A stretch of DNA of 64,000 nt from assembly GCA_028551475.1 (NCBI GenBank), contig CM052358.1, forward strand, positions 27,740,853 to 27,804,852, written 5' to 3'. The position numbers were made by a program, and so were the translations under genes. This document shows positions 1 to 11,431 of the stretch, in pieces. The notes beneath the pieces are model-generated. The model ran no database searches and was not told where the DNA came from. It saw nothing but the letters and a program-made list of their open reading frames with translations. This stretch comes from Casuarina equisetifolia (taxonomy: Eukaryota > Streptophyta > Magnoliopsida > Fagales > Casuarinaceae). Position 1 is the stretch's first letter; each line of letters begins with the position of its first letter.

Positions 1-1045
1 TGATACAGCTGCAGGAGGGGACTTACATAGTAGAACACTAGAAGAGGCATTTAACCTCCTAGAGGAGATGACATTCAATAGCTATCAATGGTATACTGAA
101 AGACTACCAATGCATCAAGCAAGTAGAGTCCATAAAGAAGATATATTCACCATAATGTCTGCACAATTGGAAGTGTTCAATGAGAAGATAGACAACTTAA
201 ATACTCCAGTTGTGAGACATCAAAGTAGATCATGTGAATTTTATGGTGTAGCACATGAAAGCACAGAATGTCAAGCAGGTAACCCTTATCCTCATTATAA
301 TAATTATGCTAATTTTGGTGGGATTCCTAACAGGTCACAAAATGATTATTACTCCAATGTATACAATTTGGGATGGCACAATCATCAAAATTTTTCATGG
401 AGTAACCCAAACGATATGAGATTGCCACCAACATTTGAGCAAACTGAAGAGTCGAAGCCTAATTTAAAGGACATCTTCGCTAAGATGATGCAAAACAACG
501 AAGAGAGATTCCAAAGATAAGAAGCTTCAATCTGAAAATTAGAGGTGCAGATGAGTTAGCTCATTAGTATGATCTCAGAGAATCAGGAGGGGTCTTTGCC
601 TAGTGATATAGAGAAGCCTTAAAGATACCGTAGAGGCAACAACCCCAACATGTGGCAAGCAAGTAGGAGAAGTTTATGTTGACAAGGAGAGTCTCAAAGA
701 TAATGATAAACATGCCAGCATGTAACTTAAGGAGGCACCTAGAGCAAGCTTGTTCTAGAAAATGCTATGTCTTTTATGCCTTCAGCTCCATCTCCCCACA
801 AATTCTAGCAACATGAAAAAGATAAGCAATTTTTATAATTCCTTGATATATCTTTAAAATTGCACATTAACGCTCCTTTTGCAGATGCTCTAGTTCAATT
901 GATCAGTTATGCAGAACTTTTGAAAGAGATACTAGAGAACAAAAGGAAGTTAGAAGTATATGTGACAGTGAGGTTAGCTGAAGAGTGTTTAACTATTCTA
1001 CAACACAAGCTGTCTCTTAAACTATTGCAGTTTCATCCTCCTTGA
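1..1045 (+). pseudogene. gag remnant of the Ty3/gypsy element (fossil)
   Basis: The reading starts with the motif DTAAGG and continues with an E-E-A-F-N-L-L-E-E run followed by NSYQW, which is typical of plant Athila-like gag. A CEFYG...HESTECQ segment (about 230-275) matches the cysteine-containing knuckle of this group, and NLGWHNHQNFSW follows (about 365-400). The part near 860-1,045 (INAPFADAL...SYAELLKEIL) matches the segment after gag in these elements. This is structural virus-like coding, now broken, and is read here only as a fossil. Family assignment is from motif memory, not from a search. Confidence 0.8.
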
Positions 1046-2634
1046 GCAACAACATCTAGGATAGTTTGGCTGAAAACTATAAAGCAAGCGTTTCTTGGGA
1101 GGCAACCCAAGCAATTTCATTTTAGTCTTTTCATTAGAAGTTTTGTCACCATTATCTCCTCAAAGCTCTATGTGGATATGACCTACAATCAAGGGAGTTT
1201 TCTCATTCCTAATTCTTCTTTATTATTGCTTTCTTTTGTTTTTGCATTGAGGACAATGCTTCATTTAAGTTTGGGGGTAGGGAAAGAACCTTTGTGCTAA
1301 ATTTGATTGAAATTTTTTTTTTATGTCATGATTACATCCCATGTTGTGAATTCTTGGTGATTCTTTGAAAGATATAAATTTTGTTCAAACCTGCAATTAT
1401 GATGTAAGTTAAGTGTGATTTTGATTATGTTGATCCACCCATTAAGCACTAAAAGTCCTTTATTTTTGAAATTATGTGTATCTCTAGAGAACATTCATGT
1501 GAAGTATGTGATTTTCTTAGATCTCACCTGAATCTTAGAATTTGTTTGATTCTCTCTTGAGGCGAAATCCTAAGCTGCATCTAATTGAGAAAATGATTTA
1601 GGCCATTCTTTGGATCGTTTGAGCCTTTCAAGCCAACCCTATTTATTTATCACCAGTCACCCCACTAAGCCTTGATTCTTATCCATTTTTTTTTAATGAC
1701 ACCCACATATATATAGCCATAAGCCTTAAACAACTTATCTTATTGTCCCATGCCCATGAACATGTTAACTTGTAGGATGGAAGTTTGTTTGAGATGAATA
1801 AAGGTTGAAAGGAAGATGGAGCATAGGAAGAAATTGATTGCAATGATTAAGTGGGGCATAGTATTTTATTTCTATCAAAAAAAAAAAAAAGAAAGGAAGT
1901 ACAACATTTGCCCAAGAATGGAATCCTCTTATCATTCTTTATCATATTTAAGTCATTCAATGTTTTGAATTAGGCCATTAAGCATAGTAATTGAAATGAT
2001 TGGCAAGATAAGAGTATAGTGACTACATGTCTAGTACTTTTACTTGTTTTATTGATGCAAGCATGATTGTGGCTTTGTGAGTGTTAGAATCCAAGTGAAA
2101 TCAAGCATTTTTAGACGGAAAAGAATGAGAAAAGTGATAGTAGAAAGTGACAAGAGTTTTTAATGAGATCCTAGAAAGTAATGTGTTCATGGGTGAATTA
2201 AGCCTAAATGACTTTCATCTTACCCTTAGCCCAGCCTTACATTACAAGCTTATAAAAGTCCTATTGATTTTTTATTAGATGATTGGCTTACATTAGTGGA
2301 AAGAGGAATGAAAAGCAAACATATGAGGTTTGGTTAAAGATTTATTTAGAATTTATTTGGAATGAAAAGCAAACATAAGAGAGATTGCATATTAATGTGA
2401 ATTTATTTGGAATGCATAAAGTTGAAAAGATAAGGACTTACACACACACACACACACACGTGGTCAACATAGTTAAGAGTCTATCTTATCTTATAAAACA
2501 ATTGTGGTGTTTGGATGAAAGTTATATTTTTCTTTGAATTGTTGAGTTTGAGCAATTATGAGAAAATTTCATGAAGGGGTTTTGTCTAAAACATATATTG
2601 TTTATTGCTTTTGCTAGAGGACTAGCAAAATGTT
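1046..2634 (+). other. non-coding internal region of the gypsy element
   Basis: No coding is seen. A GGGAGGCAACCC motif near 1,095 and a first purine tract AAGTTTGGGGG at 1,267-1,277 are usual in the 3' non-coding part of these elements. An A-tract lies near 1,878-1,890 and a CA microsatellite at 2,441-2,459. Confidence 0.6.
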
Positions 2635-2648
2635 AAGTTTGGGGGTTT
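2635..2648 (+). other. polypurine tract of the gypsy element
   Basis: AAGTTTGGGGGTTT lies directly before the LTR start TGATAACT. This is the expected place of the plus-strand primer. Confidence 0.75.
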
Positions 2649-3920
2649 TGATAACTCTATTTTTATAGAGTTATTTTACCTATTTTAGGCAATAAATAAC
2701 TTTAATAATGTGAGAAAACATTTGAACTCCTCTTTATTTACCTAAATTTATCTTGTTTATGTAGCACAAGGAGGCAATGAGAAAATGGATGAACATAGAG
2801 AGCCTGATGCTTATTGTGTGACAAAATCATAATATCAAGATCAAGAGAGTCAAGATGGGCTTGGGCTTTGAATGATTGTTATTAGATTTTATTGTTATTG
2901 GGTTTTCTAAATAATTAGAAAACCTAATCATATTAGGAGTTCAAAGCCTAATTAAATTAGGAGTTCAAAACCTAATTAAATTAAGAGTTCAAAATCCAAT
3001 TGTTTTAAATCTCTAAAACCCAATTCTACTAGGATAAGAGTAGGTTTAAACCTAAACCCTATTTAAGAGAAGAGAAGAGGCAAAAGAAGGGGAGGAGGAA
3101 ATTGAGCATAACTCAAGAAAGAGACTAAGAATTCAAGATTTTCTTGTAAAGAAGACAAAAAAGGTGACAGACTTCTTGTTCTTGGATTCAAGATGCCTTC
3201 TTTATTTCTTATTATTATTCTTCCTCATTATTTTTTTATGTTTTAGTTTATTTTTGTCAGAGCTATGATGTAACCTAATTATGATGATATAAATCTTATG
3301 ATTATTATGTTTTGCAAGATATTTTGTTTATGTGAAGTTACATATTACTGTGTTTAATGCTTTTAAGTGATTAGCTACCACTTGAATGATATGATTTGCA
3401 TGTTTGAGACCGAAAGGAGATGATATGTAGTTGATTTTTGTAATATGTAACCATAAATTAAATATGGATAGACATATACCATATTATTTGTGTGGCTTTT
3501 GGTGTAAACTGGGAATGTTCATAGATCCTAATGCATTTGGTTTGTTTCAATTCACATATAAAGATATAGTGAATTAATGAACTAAGTAGGTTTGCTATAC
3601 CTAGACATAGGATAATAAATAAATTAGGAAGTTCTGCCATCATATAGATATTATCCATCTTGCAAGCATAAATAATCAATATTAATACCTAGTAATTATG
3701 GTGAAATCATATGCTCTAACATATTTCTTGTATTTAGTTTTCTTAGATTTAGTTAGTTAGTCTATCATCTATCAATTTGATTTGCTAGATAAATTCTAGA
3801 AGTTGTTCATTGTTAGTAATTAATTGGTTTAGTAATCACCAATCTCTATGGGACGATATCTTTCTTATCATTATATTATTTATTCGACATGTTCACTTGC
3901 ATTTAGAATTTCACTGAACA
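2649..3920 (+). repeat. 3' LTR of the gypsy element
   Basis: The LTR is 1,272 bp, begins TGATAACT and ends CACTGAACA. Its limits are fixed by comparison with the solo copy at 34,840-36,161. It holds a small tandem repeat of 24 bp from about 2,935 (unit begins aggagttcaaa), with two full units and a partial one. The solo copy has one more unit and about 25 bp extra near 35,717. Confidence 0.88.
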
Positions 3921-4455
3921 CCATCCAATAAAGTTATGCTTGCAAATGCCATCAGTCCAAATTAGATCATACCAATCCACTTTTTTATCTATTAGTTAAA
4001 GGTCTTGATAAATATCTTTGCAACAATAGGCATACCTAGAAAGTATTGAGGTAAGCAAGGGCCTTAATTTGAGAAGATCTCTCAAACTCCATACCATGGA
4101 ACTTTTGATATCAAGCTGCATTACTAAAGTTCTTTTATATTTTATATTGTGTATCCACTTACTTCATAAGGAAACATTTGGAAGATTTATGAGAGTCCAA
4201 AGTATACGTCCTAAAAGGACTTTATTCTAAAATTTAAGATTTGGTAACCTCAATCCCCCTTCCTTCTTTGGTAAGCAAATTGTTTGCCAAGCAACTTTTT
4301 GAGAGCATTGTGTATCTGTACTTCTTACCCATAAAAAGTTCCTCATATTTTTCTCTATCTCATAAATTGTTTGATTTGGTAGTAAGAAAACTTGTATCCA
4401 AAATGTACATATGGAAATTAGGACTAATTTTGCCAATTGTTATATTCTAGCAAAG
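3921..4455 (-). mobile_element. LINE (L1-type) ORF2 fragment: end of RT and zf-RVT
   Basis: On the minus strand the stretch 4,436-4,227 reads like the region after the RT core of plant LINEs: FLLPNQTIYEIEKNMRNFLW, then VAW, PKKEGGL and LPNLKF. Towards 3,921 the reading VDWYDLIW matches the start of the zinc-binding RVT domain. The frame is interrupted by stops and frame changes, so this is dead. The left side is cut by the gypsy insertion at 3,920/3,921. The right side abuts the 3' flank of WRKY copy W1. A related minus-strand piece (SNLDW, same context) lies near 40,555-40,640. Confidence 0.75.
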
Positions 4456-4559
4456 CTAAGATGTTTTACTCCCCAACCTTCTATTCTTCAAAATGTTTTA
4501 TTTGTCAAACATTTGCAATTAACATGAGTAAGTCTTATCAATTTTCGTTATCATAATAA

Positions 4560-5200
4560 GAAGCTTATCAATCTCTAGAAACTTGCTTATTGTCATGATG
4601 AGAATTTGATTGATCTCTGAAACTTGCATCCAAAAGCTATACTAGTTGGCACTTGGAAATGGAGTCCATGACTAGGAGGAACTAGGTTCCATGGCCATTA
4701 AAGCATGGTTGTGCATCCCCTCGTACACATCTATGCTCCAAGGTTGACCATTCAATTTCCTTTCACACAAAGCTATTGCTTCTTTTTCACTTAAAGTAAC
4801 TTCTAAATACATGCATTAAAATGTATCCAAGATGAGCACTTCTTCACGTAATGTATATAAAAATAAGATGACCTTGTATGTATAGCGAAATCAATCTTTA
4901 CTTGCTTTTGCCTATACTCTTTATGAACTTTTGGTCATAATTCGTCCACTCGTACCCATCTTCTGGTGAGATAAATCTATCTCCCGGGCATTGGTTTTTC
5001 TCTCTCCTCCGTGTCCTCCCTCCATCTCCCTGGTAGAACATGAAGAAGATAACCCATAGGAGGGTGGGTTGTGTCGAGTTTGGCACTCAAAGTATGTTTT
5101 TGCCTATAAACCATAGTGACATACATAAAATTACCTATATTTGAATTTATGCATGTTTGAATGTGAGAGAAGAGATGTGATATGCTCCATTTTCGGCCAT
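4560..5200 (-). pseudogene. WRKY transcription factor pseudogene, copy W1
   Basis: This is a dead copy of the WRKY gene repeated through the window. WRKY proteins bind W-box DNA in the nucleus through the WRKYGQK strand and a zinc finger. Exon 1 starts at the conserved ATG (5,200) and reads MAENGAYH before decaying. Exon 2 (about 5,045-4,900) reads SPEDGYEW then TNYDQKF, so the heptapeptide is WTNYDQK rather than WRKYGQK. In exon 3 (4,795-4,560) the first zinc-ligand Cys codon is a stop and the second Cys is Ser, while the HNH ligands remain. A tail repeat of about 42 bp is present in two degenerate units. This is the most divergent copy, so probably the oldest split. Confidence 0.82.
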
Positions 5201-6860
5201 CGGGGTTTTAGATGTTCAAAAAACATGTTTAAAAGAAACAGATAGAAAGATTGAGCTTCTTTATCTCAAAAAAAGTCTTGATCGGAAGAGAGTAAAATGT
5301 ATTCACATCAACATAGAGCAAACGAAACATACAAAATGAAAAAAGAAAAGCGAAGGAGTGTATCGTGTGGGAGGGAAAGCTGCACGTACTCTGAGGTTAA
5401 CAACTAGAAAACCTTGCGGAAATCCAAGTTGATCAACTACGGGAAAACACAGTACTTAGATCACCTACAAATCTAGATCGGCGGACAAAGGCCAGCAAAC
5501 CTACATCAAAATTACGTTTCAGAGAACCTCCTTTCTTGTACTGCTTATGCATGCCAAAACGGAACTTAAAAGCAACTAAAGAAGAAAATGCACACTGCCT
5601 CCAGTCAGATGTTACGATCGGAAGGCAAAGACATGCGTATCTGAATTTAAAGGGGTGAATCTATAAAGTAAAATAAAATAAAGGAAGCTGGCTGTTAGAA
5701 TGTATGTGTGCTTAGTAGATATTTTCCTTTCCTTCTTTCTCGCAACTTCTAGGTTTGACAAAGCTTGTGAGAAAAGAAGGAAGGAGACGTACACAGAGGT
5801 TTGTCTGTGTTGGGAAACTTCACTCATGGCAGCTTCTCTTTCAACCAGAAGGAGCTAAAACGTTTTCCAGCCTTCTGTGAAAAATGGTGTGTGTATATAT
5901 ATATATGAGTGAGAGAGAGTGTGAGAGAGAGAGAGAAAGGGAGAGGAAAACACCGTTCCTCTTCTACACAAATACATCTTTTTTATGTGGAAACAAATAC
6001 TTGTGAAAAAGTCATTTTTCATTTGTTTGGGAGCCATTTGCATGGGCTGGCTACACAACGGGCCCTCGGAATGATCTAAGTCTTCAAGTCTCCTCTTCTC
6101 ATGTCCTTGATTTTGCCTCGATGTGATGGAAATTTCGCACCACCATGGTATATAAGTGTGACAAAGCACTTTTGACAAGTAACGTCCGATCAAGTCTTCC
6201 ACACTAAAATATGTGGAAATGAACCGTTGCCGTTGAATCAGTCGTTGTTTCTGGTCATTAGATAATGTCAAAAATTTGTGACTTTTGGTCCCGCATTATC
6301 ATTGCAGAAGATTTTGCCAAATAAAGTGACGGCAAAGGAAGTACGCTTGAATCCAAGCAAAGGAAGTCTGTCTTATGAAATATCAATGAAAACTAGTCTT
6401 CTTGTTAGGATCTGCAGCAACGGCAACGAAGACTATTCTGTAGGCGAAATTAATTACTTTTAGGAGCCAGGAGTTAGAAGCCCGTGACCTCATTTTCACA
6501 CATGGTAATACCAAGAAATCAGGACAAACTTCGGGTGAGCTGTGGTGGTAGCAGCCATCTTAGCTGCTTCCACACACGAAGGACTCGGTCACAACACGTT
6601 TGAGAAATTGTTCGATAATAAAAAATGCAAACCGGAAAAAAAGCATGAAGGCAGTGAGTCTTCAATTGTTCAAAATGTTCTTAAAGAAAGAATTTAAGCT
6701 AAAGAAAAAAAAGGGCACTTGCTGTCTAGTCTTAGCCTCCCACGATAGTGTCTTGACAGCAGTCTCAAGTCCGAGCAGTGCTTCATGTGCAGCCCAGTCA
6801 TACATGGTGACAAAATGTGCTAATGCAAGAGAGCTGTGGTAAAATTTTCAAGGAGCAACG
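5201..6860 (-). repeat. W1 upstream region, dispersed unit repeat
   Basis: Blocks of this region recur upstream of every WRKY copy, for example 11,440-12,640, 15,530-16,700, 33,640-34,830, 38,460-39,560 and 56,000-57,000. Shared landmarks are a GTGTGGG.GGAAAGCTG block, a CAAAGACA block and the ATG noted at 5,827. A GA/TA-rich microsatellite tract lies at about 5,890-5,945. No gene is supported in it. The end near 6,460-6,600 is shared with 10,150-10,290 and 57,740-57,870. Confidence 0.65.
5612..5827 (-). other. conserved short reading frame upstream of WRKY (MSEVSQ block)
   Basis: From an ATG at 5,827 the minus strand reads MSEVSQHRQTSVYVSF and stays open for 71 codons. The first 16 or so codons recur at equivalent places upstream of W2 (ATG at 12,289), W3 (16,593), W5 (34,480), W6 (39,304) and W7 (56,774), mostly as M(T/S)EASQPRQTSVYVSF. 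It could be a 5' leader reading frame or just a well-kept block of shared DNA. No domain is recognised. Confidence 0.3.
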
Positions 6861-6869
6861 ATACTCTCT

Positions 6870-7790
6870 ACCGTCGTGTATTGTGGCCACGTCAGGTCAA
6901 AATCACGTCAAAATCCTCAACACTTCCTCTAAGTTGGTGGACCAAAAAAGTCTAAGATCCCAAGTTTAGAGAGGAGGTAATAATGTTGGTGTGTATCCAA
7001 TAGTTTAGTTAAGACGTCAGTTGGCTGATCAATTGTTCCAACATGAGTTGTAATAATGAAATTTGTCATGATCTTTTCACATATGAAATGACATGAAAAA
7101 TTGATTTGCTTCATTTTTTTTTTATCAAAGATAGGATTCTCAACTAATTTCTTGGTCATTTCATCATCACAATATTCAAATCCTATAGTAAGCTAACCAG
7201 CCAAGTAATCCACATGAGGTCATAGCCGTGGCTCGGTATTTTGCCTTAGTGGGAGATTAATAACCTATTGCTTATTGCTTTTCCAAGAGATTAAAGAATT
7301 ATCAAATGAGACACCAAAACCAATAATAGAGCAACAATTCATAGGGCACTTAACTAACATCATACTGAATATGTAAAGAAAAACTGTCATTTGATGGAAA
7401 GAAAAGACCCAAACCAATAGAACATTTCAAATATTTGACTACCCCAGTAAATGAAAACATCTAAGGGCATCTACATATTGACCAATGAGCTACTTATAAC
7501 CAAGAATGTCTTTAAGGGAAGGATCATCATGATAGGATAGACATGCTTGTCATAGCCTCCATGGAGTTTTAGCCAATTTGACTCTAGATAATCCTATCTC
7601 AGGAACTAATTCCAAAATATATTTCCTTTGGCTCAAGTGTATATTGCTACCATCATGGAGAATTTCAACTTTGAGGAAATATTTAATCATTAATATAGAA
7701 AACTGAGGTGTACTATAATCCAAAGCCTTAACCACAATAAAAACCACATTAGAATTCTCAACAGAAAACTTGCAAATTCTTAAATATAAT
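6870..7790 (-). mobile_element. Copia pol fragment: end of RT and RNase H (fossil)
   Basis: The minus strand reads LSQRKYILEL (RT end, about 7,660-7,600), later NSLISWKSNKQ (near 7,290) and SCHFICEKI...DQPTDVLTKLL (7,085-6,980). These are the order and motifs of the RT-RNase H end of plant Copia polyproteins. It is broken in several places. No LTR is recognised beside it, so it is an internal scrap. It is not obviously part of the Copia element at 59.9-64 kb, whose pol end is outside the window. Confidence 0.82.
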
Positions 7791-7837
7791 ATTAAAATTT
7801 AAATTGAACAAAATTATAGACATTTTTAAAACGTGAC

Positions 7838-8062
7838 TATTAAAATGCTAATCTTGTTGGCTAGAGTTAAGAAAGTAGTATGTATCAAAACATTTATATT
7901 TAAGAATTTTAAACTCTCTAAATAAATGCTTTATTGTATTATAATTGAAGGATTTTAAATTTTATTTTCTTTTAGATGAACTATAATGTTAAGCTCCCTT
8001 AAATCTTTATATTCTCTTGCTCTTAGATAAATAACTTACATATTCATAAAAAAATTAAAATT
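7838..8062 (+). repeat. dispersed AT-rich repeat X, copy 1
   Basis: About 220 bp, running from a cttgttggctaga-like start to an A-rich end with ataaataactta...cataaaaa. It recurs in the same direction at 19,130-19,372, 27,925-28,125, 42,124-42,350, 52,318-52,560 and 57,285-57,512. It is non-coding and its class is not recognised. The A-rich end and AT content would fit a SINE-like or LTR-end fragment. Confidence 0.55.
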
Positions 8063-9090
8063 CATATTCAAGTATATAGTACTAATTTGTTTATGAATAA
8101 TAAAATCTTTGTGATGTTCCAAGGTTCAAAGTGAAAGGACATGATGAAAATGTTGTGTATTCCATGTTGTTTAAATACTGTTTTAGTGTTTTTCACATAT
8201 GGAGAACTAATCTTTCTACTAACAAGTTGACTTTGCGAAAAATATGATCCAATCTTTGTTAATAAAAGTCCACAAACTCTTACATTTACTTTGTTTACAA
8301 CTCTACAAAGAGAAAAGCAAGGGCCAAAGCGAAACTTTGTTACCATCATATTTTTGTATCTAGTATGGTCGTCCTGTCATTAGGTTAAATGTTAGCGGTT
8401 AGCTGCTTTTTTTTTTTTTTTTTGAAAAAAAACCAGGGCCGGTACCCTGTCCTTTATTTATATATAGTGGTTAGCTGTTAGGGCCTTCGAGAAGCATTTG
8501 AAGTTATCATTATATGGTATTTTTTAATTAGCTCACTGCCCTTAAGTAAGGGCTAAAAGTCAGAAAAACTTGGTCGTAGCCTACACCCTGCAAGTTGTAA
8601 TCCCATCATACATCCTCCTCCCATAACTAATGGTCTTGGGAGGATTGTTAAAAAAGGACAAAAAATTATGAATGAACCAGCAACTTTTAACAACTTAAAA
8701 GAATTTGGGTGGTTTCAGGACTCCCTCAAATGAGGCCGCTCTCTGTCTCTCGTTTTCCCTATCCTTGTTACGTTGGCCTTGCCAAGGGCTGTTAGTCGTT
8801 ACAAGCTCCGCGTGGCAAATATAGGCCACGAGAATAAGTTTTGTGCATTATTCGTCGACGATCAGCATTTAACCAAACAAAAACTCAGTTTGTTACGAGG
8901 TAATAATAATATTTTGATGTAAAAGAAAGTAAATATTTTGAATATTACTAGGAACTCATTATATCAAAATATTTAAAAAATTGTTAAATTTTAAAAAGTG
9001 TGTCATAATTAATGTGAAAATCTATATTTTTCTCAATAATTTTTTATTTCTGATATTTTTGGTTTTAATAATTTTCCTTTGGTCTTTTTC
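8063..9090. other. intergenic, no gene seen
   Basis: AT-rich sequence with no recognised domain. A T17 run followed by A8 lies at 8,407-8,432, just before ccagggccggtaccctg (8,433-8,449), a short near-palindrome. 8,740-8,880 is less AT-rich and resembles nothing else in the window. Confidence 0.4.
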
Positions 9091-9177
9091 TTAAAGTCTA
9101 GGTTTGACAAGGCTTATCAGAAAAGAAGGATGGAGACAGGGAGAGAGGGAGAGTGGAAAATACTGTTCCTTTTTGTA

Positions 9178-9214
<37 letters not shown>

Positions 9215-10576
9215 GGGTCATTTTCACCATGGAAAGAAGCGCATGATGGAAATGTCATTTTTTTTTTGGTGTTCTGCCCCTGGTTTGCATGATGTCATGG
9301 AAATTTATTAACACCGTGGCTCGCCAAAAGGATGACAATGGCCGTCCGGTAACGGATGCCAACAAGTATTATCTTGGCCCAGAACAATGCTTCTAATTAA
9401 AACGAACTTGAAAAAGAATTAAAAACAAAAGGTTCACGAGTTTCAACATATTTCTTATTTATACACAAAAATCTGTGAAAATGAACCGTTGATGTCGAAT
9501 CAGTTATTGTTTCTTGTCATTATTCATGTAACTATCGTGATTTTCGTATGTTTACCACAAAGGAATTGTAGATATTTTGGATTATTAATATCATACTTTC
9601 ATCGTATATTTGTATAACTATTTTTATAATGATTAATTAAAAAATGACTACTTTGAGTATAATATTAAAAGTAAAGTTAAGGAGATCTCATTGCTTATAA
9701 CTATCACTTGTAGACTATATCATATGATTTCTGTGTTATGACATAAGAAAATATATTGAAACACTTCATTGTTTATAATCATTGTTGATAAATTAAGTAA
9801 TTATGACACAGAAATCATATGGTAACAGCCATCTGGGGTGAAACTGGGGGACCGTTTCCCACAGAACCAAATAAAGGAGAGGCCGGGGGCTAGAAGACCG
9901 AGATGTGATGGTAACAGCCATCGGAGCCGCTTGTGTCACCACTTCCGTCATGACACTTGTGCGTTACAGGGGAGTGGGACAGTGTCTGCCTCCTGCGTTT
10001 CTTGTTTTTGTTTCCTTAAACAACACTTGATGAATATAAATTTCATCAAGAAGAATGACGAATTAAATACTTTTAGGTGGGTATGGAACGACGAAACTGG
10101 GGGACTGTTTTCCAGAGAATTGAGTAAAGGAGGGGCCGGGGGCTAGAGGCACTTGACTTAGTTTTTCACATATGGTAGGACCGAGAAATGATGAGAATTC
10201 AGAGCACCGGGCTTCGGATGGGCAACCACCTGAGCCACCTTCACACACGAAGACCAATCTCAAGACTAGTGGGTTACATAGGATATGGGACAGTGTCTTG
10301 TTTTTGTTTCCTTAAACAACACCGCATGGATATCAACATCTTGATCACCTCCTCAGCGTGGTTTCCAACCAGAATTTACCTAACACTACTACCAAACAAG
10401 AATCTTCAACCAAGGTGCTATGTCAAGCCATGTTATGGTCTTTTTAATATTAAAGATGATGTACCCCTCGCATCCTTACAAGGAAAGAGAAAAGGAAAAA
10501 TAGCTTAGTGTAACAGCCTTGGGACGAGACCGTTCAACACTTAGCTTATGACACGAAGTTAAGGTAAGCCTTTATA
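9090..10576. repeat. fragments of the WRKY upstream unit, partly duplicated
   Basis: The start (tctaggtttgacaaggctt) matches the upstream block also found near 5,750, 12,215, 16,515, 34,405 and 56,695. A TA microsatellite lies at 9,179-9,208. 9,839-10,050 and 10,094-10,335 are two copies of one segment (gaaactgggggac... to a cttgtttttgtttcc block). An inverted pair lies at 9,721-9,741 and 9,802-9,821. The reading frames here are chance frames in repeats. Confidence 0.5.
9721..9821. repeat. short inverted repeat
   Basis: catatgatttctgtgttatg (9,721-9,740) pairs with the near-complement ending cacagaaatcatatg (to 9,821), with a loop of about 60 bp. It is MITE-like in shape, but no clear target duplication is seen. 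Confidence 0.5.
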
Positions 10577-11005
10577 TGGATCGTGAAGAGAATGTTTTTG
10601 GAGAGACAAAGTAAGAGAATTTTAGAGAATTCTCGTCATGCCTATCCAAAACATTGGGGCCAAATTCGTCACTTGTTAGCCTACTTGATGATACCCGTAT
10701 TACTAATTTGAAACATTTTGTCTTGCCGGATTTGGTGACATCTTTGTTGCTTTCTGGTAAAAGTAGATAAAATATTTGAACAGTTAAAGATTTTTCTTGA
10801 ACTTCCATATTATCCCCGCTTCAAGCGAGCCTTTCCATTTCATAAAGTATTGTTATTCCAGCACTACTCAATTTGCCAATACCGTCTCAACCTTTATTTT
10901 ATTTTATTTTTCAAAATATATCATCATTACTGGAGAGGTTTTCAAGGACTTGCTCCATCTTGAGTCTTCGACCATCTTATGAAAAGGCTTGAGCATACTT
11001 GCATG
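10577..11005. repeat. repeat R1, left edge of unit 1
   Basis: About 430 bp, closely matched by 28,686-29,137. Both begin at gtgaagagaatgtttttgga-type sequence and end in aaaaggcttgagcatacttg. The two copies mark the left edges of the two large paralogous units. It is non-coding as far as I can tell. The 78-codon minus-strand frame at 10,572-10,808 is not kept in the second copy. Confidence 0.7.
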
Positions 11006-11041
11006 CCTTCTCAACCATCCCACCATAGTGAATGGGCTTAA

Positions 11042-11431
11042 TACATGTACTAAAATGGATCCAAGATGAACACTTTGTTATGTATTGCATGTAAAAGAAG
11101 ATGACCTTGTGTTAAAACATTCCTTACCTGTTTTGCCAATATTTCTTATGAACTTCTTGCCATACTTCATTCGTACCCATCTGCTGATAAGATAAATCTG
11201 TTGCCTCCTGCATAGGCTTCTCTCTCTCCTCTATCTTCTTCCTCGATCTCGCTCGTAGGACATGAAGAGGATCAGACAAACTTAGGGTTCCTGAAAACAC
11301 GAAGGACGATGGGTTATGTCGAGCTCAGCGCTCAACTTTCGTTTTTGGCCTAGATTTATGAACGTTTGAATGTGACAAAAGAGACGAGGAGTGGAGCCAT
11401 TGGGTTCCTGATAGTCTCCATTTTCGGCCAT
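11042..11431 (-). pseudogene. WRKY pseudogene, copy W2
   Basis: Exon 1 starts at ATG 11,431 and reads MAENGDYQEPNG, then a LFCHIQTFINLGQKRK stretch and LSAELDITH, the best-kept N-terminus in the window together with W5. Exon 2 ends at 11,128 with a GT donor, but the heptapeptide is lost by a 4-base deletion in the WRK codons (gaatgaagtatgg instead of gaatggagaaagtatgg). W5 carries the same deletion, so W2 and W5 descend from one damaged parent. Exon 3 is absent: the sequence jumps at about 11,041 into repeat R1-type DNA. The copy cannot make a WRKY domain. Confidence 0.85.

Larger units (their letters stand above)
1..3920 (+). mobile_element. Ty3/gypsy LTR retrotransposon, 3' portion (fossil)
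   Basis: The element enters from the left edge and ends with a full 3' LTR at 3,920. Only gag-type coding is visible inside. No protease, reverse transcriptase or integrase motif is seen between gag and the LTR, so it resembles the gag-only, non-autonomous derivatives known in the Athila/Tat branch of plant Ty3/gypsy elements. It is broken in several places. It sits inside a minus-strand LINE relic that resumes at 3,921. The 5' LTR is outside the window, so neither age nor target duplication can be read here. A solo LTR of the same family lies at 34,840-36,161. Confidence 0.85.

Noticed and set aside
1267-1277. First AAGTTTGGGGG as the LTR border
   Set aside because: No TG start or LTR homology follows; the solo LTR comparison puts the border at 2,649.
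5855-6271. 138-codon minus-strand frame over W1 upstream DNA
   Set aside because: Runs through a GA/TA microsatellite and is not kept in the homologous upstream regions.
8068-8349. 93-codon minus-strand frame
   Set aside because: No domain, AT-rich, overlaps the edge of repeat X, and only weakly similar DNA elsewhere without an open frame.
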